Shown in pieces: positions 1-9,284 of a stretch of 64,000 nt of DNA (positions are counted from its first letter, which is position 1; every line of letters starts with the position of its first letter). The position numbers and the translations under genes are program-made. The stretch is from JADCRZ01 sp037718865 (GTDB lineage Bacteria > Bacteroidota > Bacteroidia > Chitinophagales > Chitinophagaceae): contig JBBJMP010000004.1 in the NCBI GenBank assembly GCA_037718865.1, positions 248,001-312,000 on the forward strand. The letters run 5' to 3'. The notes below the pieces were generated by a model. The model was not told where the DNA came from. It worked only from the letters and a program-made list of their open reading frames with translations, and searched no databases.

Positions 1-51
1 CCGCCCCACATCCAAATTTGAGAAGAAGGTAATTTACCTTTGCCAAATACT

Positions 52-83
52 ATAAAACCCTCCGCAATGGAGGGTTTTATATT
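52..83. terminator. Bidirectional intrinsic terminator
   Basis: A perfect 12-bp stem (52-63 pairing with 69-80) with a 5-nt loop is flanked by A-rich and T-rich ends, so it could stop transcription from either side. It lies between whatever gene precedes the window and bamD. Confidence 0.75.
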
Positions 84-161
84 TACATTAACTCCGCCGT
101 TTTGGGAAGCTGATATTTTCCTGTCAATTTTGCACATAAACACTTAACTTCGCAGGCCTTT

Positions 162-956
162 ATGAGATTTTTAACAGCGTTATTACTGGTTTCGATTTTA
201 TTCTCCTCTTGTTCCAAGTTAGCCAAGGTTCAGAAAAGTACTGATTATGACTATAAGCTGAAGATGGCTAATGAGTATTATGCAAAGAAGAAGTACAATT
301 ATGCTCAGCAGCTTTACGAAGAACTTTTTCCCATCTTTAAAGGCACGGACCGCTTCGAGGATGTTTATTTTAATTATGCCTATTGTGCCTACTATCAGAA
401 AGATTATTTTAATGCAGAGAATTTGTTCAAGGGTTTCGTCGAGGTTTTCCCTACAAGCACAAGGGCGGAAGAAATGAATTATATGAGAGCTTATTGTTTC
501 CATAAGCAATCGCCTAAATTGGAACTGGATCAGACCAATACCCATAAAGCGATTGGACTGATGCAAACATTTATCAATACGCATCCGAACTCTACCCGGA
601 TCAAAGAAGCCACAGAAATCATTGACAAGAGCAGAATTAAACTGGAAGCAAAGGAAGCAAGGAATGCAGAATTATATTTTAATATTGGCCAGTTTAAGGC
701 AGCAGCTATTGCATTTGCCAACCTGATGAACAATTTTCCGGAATCAGAAAAAAGTGATGAATACAAATTATTGGTGATACGTTCTTATTTTGAATATGCG
801 TCTTTGAGTATTGATGAAAAGAAGGGCGAAAGATTTGAACAGGTAATCACCGAATGCAATGATTTTATAGACCGCTTTCCGAACAGCAAGCTGGTTAAAG
901 AAGCAGAAAAATATTTAAGCTCATCTCAAAATAATATTAAAGATCTAAAAATATGA
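162..956 (+). CDS. bamD: Outer membrane protein assembly factor BamD
   Basis: Lipoprotein of the BAM complex, which folds beta-barrel proteins into the outer membrane; BamD is the essential periplasmic TPR scaffold. The 264-residue product has a short hydrophobic leader ending in a lipobox with Cys17 (FSSCSK), then TPR-like helical repeats (YYAKKKYNYAQQLYEELF, residues ~39-56, and later YFNAENLFKGFV). Length fits the family (about 240-280). It overlaps the next gene by 4 nt (ATGA), so the two are probably translationally coupled. The bamD-rpoZ-coaBC order is common in Bacteroidota. Confidence 0.93.
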   Translation: MRFLTALLLVSILFSSCSKLAKVQKSTDYDYKLKMANEYYAKKKYNYAQQLYEELFPIFKGTDRFEDVYFNYAYCAYYQKDYFNAENLFKGFVEVFPTSTRAEEMNYMRAYCFHKQSPKLELDQTNTHKAIGLMQTFINTHPNSTRIKEATEIIDKSRIKLEAKEARNAELYFNIGQFKAAAIAFANLMNNFPESEKSDEYKLLVIRSYFEYASLSIDEKKGERFEQVITECNDFIDRFPNSKLVKEAEKYLSSSQNNIKDLKI

Positions 957-1294
957 GTAAGTTAAGAAGACAACTTAGTGCGAACACAAGTAACATGGCA
1001 GAGACTAAAAATCTTACCGATATAAAAAATAAGACCGGTAATTTATACGAATCAATTGCTATTATTGCGAAACGTGCTAACCAGATAAATATTTCTCTCA
1101 AAGAAGAATTGCATAATAAGCTGGAAGAATTTGCCAGCCATACCGACAGCCTGGAGGAAATTCACGAAAATAAAGAGCAGATAGAAATTTCAAGGGCATA
1201 CGAAAGAATGCCTAATCCTTCCCTCTTGGCAACGCAGGAATTTATGGATGATAAGATCCATTACCGCAGGAACGAGGATAATTTATTTAGTTGA
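953..1294 (+). CDS. rpoZ: DNA-directed RNA polymerase subunit omega (RpoZ/Rpb6 type)
   Basis: Small RNA polymerase subunit that helps assemble beta-prime. The segment after residue 15 (MAETKNLTDIKNKTGNLYES, then IAIIAKRANQI) has the conserved omega core in which an Arg-Ala-Asn-Gln-Ile stretch contacts beta-prime. Two starts are possible: 953, which overlaps the bamD stop, or 995, which removes a basic 14-residue extension. I give the longer form because of the ATGA overlap, but 995 is a real alternative. The C-terminal part is acidic and variable, as in Bacteroidota homologues. Confidence 0.85.
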   Translation: MSKLRRQLSANTSNMAETKNLTDIKNKTGNLYESIAIIAKRANQINISLKEELHNKLEEFASHTDSLEEIHENKEQIEISRAYERMPNPSLLATQEFMDDKIHYRRNEDNLFS

Positions 1295-1315
1295 TGCCGT
1301 TATTTAATTTATATC

Positions 1316-1352
1316 GAAAAGCGACAGGTTGATACTGTCGCTTTTCCTTTTA
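1316..1352 (+). terminator. Intrinsic terminator after rpoZ
   Basis: A 12-bp perfect stem (1316-1327 with 1335-1346) and 7-nt loop followed by a T-rich tract closes the bamD-rpoZ unit and separates it from coaBC. Confidence 0.8.
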
Positions 1353-1395
1353 TTCAGCGATCATTTGTGCTGAATATTTTGCATAATTTTAGGGC

Positions 1396-2592
1396 ATGTT
1401 TCAGGATAAGAAAATTTTGTTAGGCATAACCGGAAGCATAGCGGCGTATAAATCTATCCTGCTGGTCCGGCAACTTGTTAAATCCGGAGCAGAAGTCAAG
1501 GTTATTTTAACGCCCTCGGCAAAAGATTTTGTTTCGCCGCTTACTTTGTCAACGCTTTCCAGAAATCCCGTACTTGCTGATTTGTTTTTAGAAAATTCGT
1601 GGGCTAATCATGTATTGTTGGGCAGATGGGCAGATGTTATGCTCATTGCACCATTAAGTTGCAATACGCTGGCAAAAATGGCTTTCGGATTATGCGATAA
1701 CCTGCTGCTGGCAACCTATCTGTCTGCCACCTGCCCGGTAGTAGTTGCCCCTGCCATGGATGAGGACATGTGGAATCATCCTGCTATCAAAAACAACCTG
1801 GATCAAATAAGATCTTTTGGAAATAGCGTTATTCCCGTTCAGAAAGGTGAATTGGCCAGCGGGCTGTACGGCGACGGACGAATGGCTGAACCAGAGGACA
1901 TAACCGCCTTTATTGGTGCTCAATTTTTTTCTCTTCAGGATCTTAGGGGTAAAAGGGTTCTGGTTGCCGCAGGCCCGACATATGAGCCCATCGACCCGGT
2001 GCGATTTATAGGCAACCATTCATCAGGGAAAATGGGCTTTGCCATTTCAACCGAATTAGTCAAACGTGGAGCGGAAGTAGACCTGGTATTAGGTCCATCG
2101 TCTATGCAGCCTCAACATCGCGGTATTACCGTTCATAAAGTGCAATCCGCCGAAGAAATGTATAATGCCTGTATCCGGTCCTTTGACCGTGCAAACATAG
2201 CTATCATGGCGGCTGCAGTGGCTGATTACAAGCCCGTTACCATTGCCAACGAAAAAATAAAGAAAAAGGATGACGTGCTTACCATTGAACTCACAAAGAC
2301 ACGGGATATTTTGCAGACCCTCGGACAGCATAAAAAGCAAGGGCAACTACTGGTTGGATTTGCCCTTGAAACCAATAATGAAAAGGAGTATGCCAGAAAT
2401 AAGCTGAAAAGCAAAAATGCCGATATGATCGTATTGAATTCCCTGAACGACGAAGGGGCGGGATTCGGACATGACACCAATAAGATTACCATTTATGAAA
2501 AAGATGGTAATGAAATTTCCTTTGAAAGAAAGTCTAAACAACAGGTTGCCAAAGATATCGTTGATAGAATAGTAAAATTGCTATATGCTTAG
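1396..2592 (+). CDS. coaBC: Bifunctional phosphopantothenoylcysteine decarboxylase / phosphopantothenate-cysteine ligase
   Basis: Catalyses two consecutive steps of coenzyme A synthesis: ligation of cysteine to 4'-phosphopantothenate (CoaB) and decarboxylation to 4'-phosphopantetheine (CoaC). The N-terminal flavoprotein domain (about 1-180) shows the GSIAAYK start, active-site His72 in NHVLLGRWAD, and the PAMDEDMW loop (119-126). The C-terminal ligase domain (about 185-398) has AAGPTYEPIDPVRFIGN and the NHSSGKMG dimer/nucleotide motif (207-214). The 398-residue length is normal. Its 3' end overlaps the start of porD by 8 nt. Confidence 0.96.
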   Translation: MFQDKKILLGITGSIAAYKSILLVRQLVKSGAEVKVILTPSAKDFVSPLTLSTLSRNPVLADLFLENSWANHVLLGRWADVMLIAPLSCNTLAKMAFGLCDNLLLATYLSATCPVVVAPAMDEDMWNHPAIKNNLDQIRSFGNSVIPVQKGELASGLYGDGRMAEPEDITAFIGAQFFSLQDLRGKRVLVAAGPTYEPIDPVRFIGNHSSGKMGFAISTELVKRGAEVDLVLGPSSMQPQHRGITVHKVQSAEEMYNACIRSFDRANIAIMAAAVADYKPVTIANEKIKKKDDVLTIELTKTRDILQTLGQHKKQGQLLVGFALETNNEKEYARNKLKSKNADMIVLNSLNDEGAGFGHDTNKITIYEKDGNEISFERKSKQQVAKDIVDRIVKLLYA

Positions 2593-3502
2593 AACATCTA
2601 TTATCATTGCCTTGATTTATGGCCTTGCGGTTACGGCAGAAGCACAGGAGCTACAGGCACGTATATCTGTAAACGCCAGCAGGGTCGGATCTAAAACCGA
2701 TAAAAAGGTTTTTCAAACGCTGCAGGCTTCCCTGCTAACCTTTCTTAACTCCCGTAAATGGACAAAAGAAACGTTTCAACCTAACGAAAGAATTGTATGT
2801 AATTTTCTACTTAATATCAACCAGGCCGAAAACAACATTTTTACTGCTTCTTTAACCGTTCAGGCAGCCCGACCGGTTTATAATTCTTCTTATGAAACGC
2901 CCCTTATCAATTTTATAGATGAAAACGTTGCTTTTAGGTATGTAGAATATCAGCCTTTGGAATTTAATGAAAACAGGGTGTCGGGAACGGATCCGGTTGC
3001 TTCTAATCTTACGGCTATACTGGCCTATTATGTCAATATTATCATCGGTTTAGATTTTGATTCTTTTTCCATACGTGGTGGAGACCCGTACTTTCAAAAG
3101 GCCCAAAACATCGTTAATAATGCGCCAGATGGCAGGGACATAATCGGTTGGAGAGCTTTTGATGGACAACGGAACCGTTATTGGCTGATGGAAAACCTAA
3201 CCAACAGCCGTTATGCCCTGGTGCACGACGCTATATATAGCTATTACCGGGTAGGTATGGACAACATGTATGAGAATGAGACGGAAGGCCGTACTGCAAT
3301 CATGAATACATTGAACTTATTGAACAATATCAATACGGAGGCTCCGAATTCAATGATTTTGCAATTTTTTTTTGTTGGTAAAAGTAATGAATTGATAAAG
3401 ATATTTAAAAAAGCGCCTGCCGATGAGCGGTCCAGAGCGCTGGATATCCTTGCCAAACTGGACATAACAAATGCAAACAGTTACAAGCAGGAGTTAAAAT
3501 AG
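2585..3502 (+). CDS. porD: Type IX secretion protein PorD (DUF4835 family)
   Basis: The 305-residue product has a Sec signal peptide (cleavage near TAEAQ-E, residue ~21) and reads as a DUF4835 protein throughout, with the family-typical start LQARISVNAS and the central block LIGLDFDSFSIRGGDPYFQKAQ-like region. PorD is required for type IX secretion in Porphyromonas and Flavobacterium, probably in the periplasm; its precise biochemical role is not settled. The 8-nt overlap with coaBC is typical for Bacteroidota. The function is inferred from family membership. Confidence 0.83.
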   Translation: MLRTSIIIALIYGLAVTAEAQELQARISVNASRVGSKTDKKVFQTLQASLLTFLNSRKWTKETFQPNERIVCNFLLNINQAENNIFTASLTVQAARPVYNSSYETPLINFIDENVAFRYVEYQPLEFNENRVSGTDPVASNLTAILAYYVNIIIGLDFDSFSIRGGDPYFQKAQNIVNNAPDGRDIIGWRAFDGQRNRYWLMENLTNSRYALVHDAIYSYYRVGMDNMYENETEGRTAIMNTLNLLNNINTEAPNSMILQFFFVGKSNELIKIFKKAPADERSRALDILAKLDITNANSYKQELK

Positions 3503-3503
3503 T

Positions 3504-3863
3504 ATGCGCTTCATATTTATCATCGCTTTGTTTGCTATGGCCTGTACCGGTAAAAGAATCGATAATTCAAAGATTATTCCCAGGCAGGAAATGATAAAAA
3601 TATTGTGGGATATCATGCTGGTTGACGAATTCGCTGTAGATTTTATCCATAGAGATACTGCGAAAGATGTGGAGAAAGAGCGCAAGATATTGTATTTGCA
3701 GGTGTTTGATTTGCATAATGTATCTAGGGAACAATTCTCTTCCAGCTTTAAATTCTATTCCGCACATCCCCAAGACATGAAGATGATCTTCGATTCATTA
3801 AATGCAAGGGGCGCCCGTGAACGGAAAAATGTATACCTTCCTAAAGATTCACAACCAAAATAG
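3504..3863 (+). CDS. DUF4296 family lipoprotein
   Basis: A 119-residue predicted lipoprotein with lipobox Cys14 (ALFAMACTG). The body has the DUF4296 pattern: a segment ending in IPRQEMIKILWDIMLVDE, followed by helical text with YLQVFDLHNVSREQFSSSFK and a final FDSLN. It starts 1 nt after the porD stop, so it is in the same operon. Function unknown; a periplasmic or envelope role is likely because of the lipid anchor. Confidence 0.72.
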   Translation: MRFIFIIALFAMACTGKRIDNSKIIPRQEMIKILWDIMLVDEFAVDFIHRDTAKDVEKERKILYLQVFDLHNVSREQFSSSFKFYSAHPQDMKMIFDSLNARGARERKNVYLPKDSQPK

Positions 3864-3989
3864 GCGCTGTAAAGTTTTATGTTCAAGGTTCCTAACAGGT
3901 ATTTATTTATTGGCGGGCATCTGATTCAAAGAACTGTAAGCATTAAATTAAAAAAGGGGTCTTGATGTATAATCAGTAATACACTAAGT

Positions 3990-4703
3990 ATGAACAAAGT
4001 GTTGACCAATGCCGATGAAGCAGTGAAAGATATCGCCGCGGGAAGCACCATCATGGTCGGTGGATTCGGATTGTGTGGTATCCCGGAAAATTGTATTGCA
4101 GCCCTGGTCCGGAAAGGGACCGGTAACCTGGTCTGTATTTCAAACAATGCCGGGGTGGATGATTTCGGATTAGGATTGCTTTTGCTCACAAGGCAAATAA
4201 AAAAAATGATTAGCTCTTACGTAGGGGAAAATGCCGAATTTGAAAGACAGTTGTTAAGTGGTGAACTGGAAGTGGACCTTATTCCACAGGGCACGCTGGC
4301 CACACGTATTCAAATGGCCGGTATGGGTATTCCGGCATTCTATACGCCGGCAGGGTATGGTACGGAAATAGCCGAAGGCAAGGAGGTCCGCACTTTTAAT
4401 GGGAGGAATTATTTAATGGAGTATGCGCTCCATGCGCAGTTCGCTATTGTAAAAGCATGGAAGGGGGATAAGTTTGGTAACCTGGTCTTCCAGAAAACCA
4501 CACGCAATTTCTCTACCTCCATGGCCAGGGCCGGTGATGTTACTATTGCAGAAGTAGAGCAACTGGTCGAACCCGGTGAATTGGATCCGGAGCAGGTACA
4601 TATACCAGGCATTTATGTGCACCGGATCTTCGAGGGTAAGAATTATGAAAAACGTATTGAACGTAAGACCGTACAGATTGCTCTTCGAAAGCCTATTGCG
4701 TAG
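3990..4703 (+). CDS. scoA: 3-oxoacid CoA-transferase subunit A
   Basis: Family I CoA-transferase alpha subunit, which with subunit B moves CoA between succinyl-CoA and a 3-oxoacid such as acetoacetate. The 237-residue protein has the family N-terminus (DIAAGSTIMVGGFGLCGIPE) and the glycine-rich GIPAFYTPAGYGTE segment, followed by LMEYALHAQFAIVKAWKGD. The length fits subunit A of the two-gene form. Subunit B follows 85 nt downstream. The acid specificity cannot be read from the sequence. Confidence 0.9.
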   Translation: MNKVLTNADEAVKDIAAGSTIMVGGFGLCGIPENCIAALVRKGTGNLVCISNNAGVDDFGLGLLLLTRQIKKMISSYVGENAEFERQLLSGELEVDLIPQGTLATRIQMAGMGIPAFYTPAGYGTEIAEGKEVRTFNGRNYLMEYALHAQFAIVKAWKGDKFGNLVFQKTTRNFSTSMARAGDVTIAEVEQLVEPGELDPEQVHIPGIYVHRIFEGKNYEKRIERKTVQIALRKPIA

Positions 4704-4788
4704 CAAGACAACAGCCGTATGTTCATCAGTAAACATCATTTGCACGAGAACCTGGGCATCTGCAATCAATCTTAAACAACTGACCTTT

Positions 4789-5445
4789 ATGGCACTTGAT
4801 AAATATGCAATAGCCAAACGGATAGCGAGAGAATTAAAAGATGGCATGTACGTCAACCTGGGCATTGGAATTCCAACCCTGGTGGCAAATTATGTACCTG
4901 AAGGCGCTTTCATTATGTTTCAAAGCGAGAACGGAATGCTGGGCATGGGTCCTTATCCGGATGAACAGTCCCTGGATCCCGATCTGATCAATGCAGGTAA
5001 AGAAACGGTTACAGTTTTGCCTGGTGGCGCATTCTTCGATAGTGCTGAAAGTTTTGGAATGATCCGGGCCGGAAAGGTAGATCTAACTGTATTGGGTGCT
5101 ATGGAAGTAAGTGAGAACGGCGATATTGCCAACTGGAAGATTCCCGGCAAAATGGTTAAGGGCATGGGAGGGGCCATGGACCTGGTTGCAAGCGCCAAAA
5201 ATATCATCGTGGCCATGATGCATACTAATCCTAAAGGCGAATCAAAATTACTACCTGCCTGTACGCTTCCACTGACCGGTGTCAATTGTGTAAAAAAAAT
5301 TGTTACCGAATTGGCCGTTGTTAATGTTACCGAAAGAGGTTTTCAATTGGTTGAAAAAGCTCCTGGTGTCACCATAGAAGAAATTAAAGCGAAAACGGCC
5401 GGCAGGCTACACATTGAAGGTGACATACCCGACATGCATATTTAG
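4789..5445 (+). CDS. scoB: 3-oxoacid CoA-transferase subunit B
   Basis: Beta subunit carrying the catalytic glutamate of family I CoA-transferases: Glu47 in QSENGMLGMGP forms the covalent CoA thioester. The reading frame is open back to 4576, but the ATG at 4789 (MALDKYAIAKRIARE) gives 218 residues, the usual length, whereas the upstream extension overlaps scoA and has no family character. Works with the scoA product immediately upstream. Confidence 0.92.
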   Translation: MALDKYAIAKRIARELKDGMYVNLGIGIPTLVANYVPEGAFIMFQSENGMLGMGPYPDEQSLDPDLINAGKETVTVLPGGAFFDSAESFGMIRAGKVDLTVLGAMEVSENGDIANWKIPGKMVKGMGGAMDLVASAKNIIVAMMHTNPKGESKLLPACTLPLTGVNCVKKIVTELAVVNVTERGFQLVEKAPGVTIEEIKAKTAGRLHIEGDIPDMHI

Positions 5446-5508
5446 ATCCTACAAATGGCGTTTAGCCGGCGGTTCGGCAATTCCCTACATATATAAGAAT
5501 ACTCATGC

Positions 5509-6294
5509 ATGAAAGCCACCTTTATTTTTCTCATCCTTTTCTGCTTTGCAACAACCGGCCGGCCGCAGCATCAACCTATTATCAGCACTAAAGATTACGT
5601 GCTCGCTTCTGCGATGCTTCGTTTCCGGACCACTTGTTATGATTCGTCCCCTGTAGTATTCGTCAACGTGCATGAAAATGAATCTACTTCAGTAAGGGCC
5701 TGGCTGCAGGTGATGAATGCCCCCAGGCAACATTGCCTGGTAGAATGTCAACACGAAAAGCTAAGGCTGATATCATTTATTTACAAGAAAAAAAAATATC
5801 GTATTGATCCCAATCGCATATTTACTACAGCGGGCTCATCGGCTACTTTGAAAAAGTATAATGATACATATGACACAACGGTAATTAGCAAGGTGAACCA
5901 GCTGTCTGCTTTTGTTATCTCCTCATTCATCAAAAATAAAAAGCTGGTAGTGGCGCTTCACAATAACACAGAAGGGCGCTATTCTATAAAAAGTTATTTG
6001 CCAAACGGTGAGGAAGCCATAAATGCTGCCGAAGTTCACTTGAACGGGCAAAAGGATAGTGATGATTTCTTTTATACAACGGAAAGAATTTACTTTGACT
6101 TCTTGAAAAATAAAGGCTGTAACGTAGCATTGCAAAGTATTGCGAAGGCAACCGATGACGGATCTTTATCTGTCTACTGTGCGCAAAATAAAATTCCCTA
6201 TATTAATATCGAGGCACAGGACGGGCACCTGGCTGAACAAAGCGAAATGATCAAAACGGTTGATGAGCTCATTCGCTTTTTCAAAATACGATAA
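5509..6294 (+). CDS. Exported metallohydrolase-like protein (possibly M14/deacylase fold)
   Basis: A 261-residue protein with a signal peptide (MKATFIFLILFCFATTGRPQ). I do not recognise a named family with certainty. A possible zinc-site pattern is visible: HENE (H-x-x-E) at about residues 55-58, a second His in VVALHNNTEGRYS, and a Glu in YINIEAQDGH near the C-terminus. This spacing recalls M14-type carboxypeptidases and aspartoacylase-like deacylases. Substrate unknown. It stands alone, 63 nt after scoB. Confidence 0.5.
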   Translation: MKATFIFLILFCFATTGRPQHQPIISTKDYVLASAMLRFRTTCYDSSPVVFVNVHENESTSVRAWLQVMNAPRQHCLVECQHEKLRLISFIYKKKKYRIDPNRIFTTAGSSATLKKYNDTYDTTVISKVNQLSAFVISSFIKNKKLVVALHNNTEGRYSIKSYLPNGEEAINAAEVHLNGQKDSDDFFYTTERIYFDFLKNKGCNVALQSIAKATDDGSLSVYCAQNKIPYINIEAQDGHLAEQSEMIKTVDELIRFFKIR

Positions 6295-6329
6295 GGCTAT
6301 TTTGAGTCTTTTTTTAATTGATGGAAATT

Positions 6330-6759
6330 TAGTTCGAGTAACGGAACTGCTTATCTGCAGTATGACCTGTAGTGCCACCATTCGGTTTCGAGATGGCAAA
6401 GCCATTTTTTGCCATGATATTTTTAACCGGGCTCTGTTTGACAGGATAAGCGACTACATACGCAGTGGTGATAACCGGGTAGAGCTTATGCCTTGCTAAA
6501 TTATTTTTGGGGGCATACCGCAAATCGAGAATAATGCCGGGTATATATTCCTTACATCCACCATCCTCGAAGAAGGGTCTTTTAATGCAACTTGTTGATA
6601 TGTTTTTACATCTTTCACTACTTCTATAGGTCCGGCTGCAGGAACAGTTTGAGCATAGCTGCCAGTAGCAAGAGATGAGAGAAGAAATATGAAGGCTGTA
6701 TAGTAGATAAAAGGCAGGCTTTCCTGCGAGTAGGCACAACGAACAGTAAGAGTTCCCAT
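6330..6759 (-). pseudogene. Degraded VanX-type D-Ala-D-Ala dipeptidase
   Basis: Read on the minus strand, the first part (from 6759) encodes a signal peptide ending in GSYAQ, then DPSSRMVDVRNIYP. At about 6538 one base appears lost, and the neighbouring frame continues as GIILDLRYAPKNNLARHKLYP, the conserved start of D-alanyl-D-alanine dipeptidases. After ...TTAYV a large internal part is missing, and family C-terminal text reappears as NIMAKNGF and, in another frame, ETEWWHYR (6366-6389). EWWH is the VanX motif with the catalytic Glu and a zinc His. Frameshifts and the internal deletion mean no active enzyme. Surrounding genes are cell-wall enzymes. Confidence 0.82.
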
Positions 6760-6896
6760 TTGTTTTATTAATAAAGACCCAGGTGTAACATAAATATTGG
6801 GTAAAATCGTTTAGTCTAAACGCATAACTGACATTATATTGAAAATACTATAAAAATATTATATTGTTCAAATTTACAAATTTCAAGATACCGTAC

Positions 6897-8594
6897 ATGG
6901 AAACGTTTTCTCCCAGGCTAATCAGCAAAAAATTAATTTCAACGTGTGTATATATCGGGCTGGCCTTCTTTTTCTTTGCATGTGCCGATTCCAGCAAACC
7001 TCCCGAAAAAGATGTCGTAGGAAAACCGGAACAACTGGCTGAGCGCACCAGGGAGAACCTAAAAAAGTTATTAATCTTTACCAGTACCAATAATCGGAAG
7101 ATGAACGATTCGGTAGCACTTCATTCGTTTGTCCTTGTGAACACTGTTTACCAAAATAATAATTACCAGACCATCTGGAGCCAAAATATTACATGGAATC
7201 CTATAGCGGATTCCTTATATCATGTTGTTCAGCATGCTATGGAGTATGGCTTATTTCCTGCTGATTACAATTCCCGGCCGTTAAAGGCAATCTGGACAAA
7301 GTTCCAATCCGATCCTGTTTCCCGCATGGATGCCGCTTTACTTGCAAGGGCCGATGTATTATTCACAGAGGCTTATTTTACTATTGCCAGGCATTTGAAA
7401 ATGGGGAGGCTGCAACCTGATAGCCTTACGTTCCGCAGGGATTCCGTATATGATGACAATTACTTTCTTCAGTATTTTAATAAGGCAGTAAGTAGGAACG
7501 GCATTGTACAATCTTTTCGCGACCTCGAACCCAGATATACTGATTATTTAAAGATAAGGTACGGCATTAAAAGTTTTCTTGATTCCGCCCGCTTTGTGAA
7601 TTACACCTATATCCAGTATCCCTATAAAGATTCAGTGATATACATAAAGACATTGCTTAAGAGGTTGACTGAAGAGAATCATATTCCTAAAGAAACTCAA
7701 CCCGGCGATAGTGTTGTTCTTGCAGAAGGCATAAAAAACTATCAGTTATCCAGGGGTTTAAAACCAACAGGAAAATTAACGGAATCCCTGGTACGAAGGC
7801 TTAACTTAACCGATTGGGAAAAGTTTAAAACTATTGCGGTTACCCTGGACCGTTATAAGCTGCTACCCGATACCCTGCCTGAAACTTATGCTCTTGTAAA
7901 TTTACCTTCTTATACCCTCTATGTTTATGACTATGACACGCTTGCCCTGAGGTCCAAAGTAATAGTCGGTTCACCTAAAACACAAACTCCTGTGTTGAAC
8001 AGCAAGATCTCCAATTTCATAACCTATCCTCAGTGGACAGTGCCATACAGCATTATCTTCAAGGAAATGCTTCCAAAGATTCAAAAGAACGTCGATTTCC
8101 TGCGCAGGCAGAATCTGATGGTCGTTGACGGAGACGATAACGTAATCGATCCGGAAACAATCGACTGGTCAGAATTGGATAAAAACAATTTTCCTTATCT
8201 AATCAGGCAGAAGGAGGGTGACGATAATTCCCTTGGCGTTATTAAGTTCAATTTTCCTAATAAGTACAGCGTTTATTTACATGACACGAACGCGCGTTCC
8301 TTTTTCCGAAGGTCGAGCCGGGCTTTAAGTCATGGTTGTGTTCGGGTGCAGGAATGGGAGAAACTGTCTCATTTTCTGATTCGCGGCGACACTATTCAGT
8401 ATCCGCCAGATACTTTAAAGGCGTGGATCAGCAGGCAGGAAAAACATACAATTACCGGCTTTCCGAAGTTGCCCTTGTTTATCCGGTATTTTACGGTGGA
8501 AGGAAAAAATGGCAAATTGACGTTTTATGAAGACATTTACGGTGATGACAGGTTGTTGAAAGAAAAATATTTTTCCGGTAAATCCATTAGCTAA
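6897..8594 (+). CDS. L,D-transpeptidase (YcbB/LdtD-like) lipoprotein
   Basis: Peptidoglycan cross-linking enzyme of the YkuD family in the long YcbB-like form. From the ATG at 6897 (METFSPRL) it is 565 residues with a hydrophobic leader and lipobox FFFFACADS. A central scaffold domain is followed by a peptidoglycan-binding-like stretch (GIKNYQLSRGLKPTGKLTE) and a C-terminal YkuD domain with YSVYLHDTNARSFFRRS and RALSHGCVRVQ; Cys481 is the expected nucleophile. The frame is open 33 nt further upstream (6864), but that start gives a poor leader. Confidence 0.88.
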   Translation: METFSPRLISKKLISTCVYIGLAFFFFACADSSKPPEKDVVGKPEQLAERTRENLKKLLIFTSTNNRKMNDSVALHSFVLVNTVYQNNNYQTIWSQNITWNPIADSLYHVVQHAMEYGLFPADYNSRPLKAIWTKFQSDPVSRMDAALLARADVLFTEAYFTIARHLKMGRLQPDSLTFRRDSVYDDNYFLQYFNKAVSRNGIVQSFRDLEPRYTDYLKIRYGIKSFLDSARFVNYTYIQYPYKDSVIYIKTLLKRLTEENHIPKETQPGDSVVLAEGIKNYQLSRGLKPTGKLTESLVRRLNLTDWEKFKTIAVTLDRYKLLPDTLPETYALVNLPSYTLYVYDYDTLALRSKVIVGSPKTQTPVLNSKISNFITYPQWTVPYSIIFKEMLPKIQKNVDFLRRQNLMVVDGDDNVIDPETIDWSELDKNNFPYLIRQKEGDDNSLGVIKFNFPNKYSVYLHDTNARSFFRRSSRALSHGCVRVQEWEKLSHFLIRGDTIQYPPDTLKAWISRQEKHTITGFPKLPLFIRYFTVEGKNGKLTFYEDIYGDDRLLKEKYFSGKSIS

Positions 8595-8649
8595 AAGTAA
8601 AGGGTAAAAGAAAATAAAGCATATATTTCACCGTATCAAGAGTACCTGC

Positions 8650-8657
8650 TATTTTTG
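8650..8657 (+). promoter_or_regulatory. Candidate Bacteroidota -7 promoter element
   Basis: TATTTTTG matches the TAnnTTTG -7 consensus of the Bacteroidota housekeeping sigma factor and lies 25 nt before the start of the barrel-protein gene. No clear TTTG -33 element is at the right distance, so the call is tentative. Confidence 0.35.
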
Positions 8658-8682
8658 CGTTTACCTTACTTAAACTAGTGAT

Positions 8683-9276
8683 ATGATTAAAAACCTGGTT
8701 TTATTGTTGGCTACAGTGATGATCGTACCTGCTGCATTTAGTCAGAACAGCGACAATACGAAAAAACCGGCCCTTGCTATTTATTTTCTTTTTAACGACT
8801 TCAAAACGGCCAATAGTATAAGGTCAAATTCCTTGAGTTCAGTATTAAAAGATAAGCAATTTGCAAAATTAAAAGAGATGAGTCCTGGCCTGGCCGTCAG
8901 TTATCTGAAAGGAATAGCGCCAAACTTTGATTTCTCCACTACGCTGGCGGGCTCCTTTCTGGATTACCCTTTTGAGGGCAAAGTTCTTTCAGGCAACGAA
9001 TCTTTATTACTGGAGGCAGACGCCTCAATACATGCCAAGATGCTTGACGACAAGCATTGGGTGGTGCCCTATTTATCTGCCGGTATCGGTATTTCTAAGT
9101 ATAAAGGATACTATGGCGCCATTCTTCCCTTAGGTGCGGGTATCCAGGTTAATTTTTTTGATGATGCATTCCTGATGTTGAATTCCCAGTATAGGTTAAA
9201 GGTAACTGACAATTCAAATTATCATTTTTATTTTAGTATAGGGATAGCGGGTAACCTGGGGTCAAAAGAGGAATGA
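8683..9276 (+). CDS. Outer membrane beta-barrel-like exported protein
   Basis: A 197-residue protein with a Sec signal peptide (cleavage near AFS-Q). The mature part has alternating hydrophobic/polar strands, a glycine-rich middle (YLSAGIGISKYKGYYG) and ends FYFSIGIAGNLGSKEE, consistent with a small beta-barrel. No enzymatic motif. It converges on the penicillin-binding protein gene, with only 8 nt between the stops. Confidence 0.6.
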   Translation: MIKNLVLLLATVMIVPAAFSQNSDNTKKPALAIYFLFNDFKTANSIRSNSLSSVLKDKQFAKLKEMSPGLAVSYLKGIAPNFDFSTTLAGSFLDYPFEGKVLSGNESLLLEADASIHAKMLDDKHWVVPYLSAGIGISKYKGYYGAILPLGAGIQVNFFDDAFLMLNSQYRLKVTDNSNYHFYFSIGIAGNLGSKEE

Positions 9277-9284
9277 GTCAGGAT

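Noticed and set aside
145..152. TAACTTCG as a promoter -7 element for bamD
   Set aside because: It differs from TAnnTTTG, and the upstream TTTG is only 12 nt away, not the expected ~20.
4413..4865. A 150-codon minus-strand open frame
   Set aside because: It lies antisense across the 3' part of scoA and the start of scoB, which have clear family motifs; its own sequence shows no family character.
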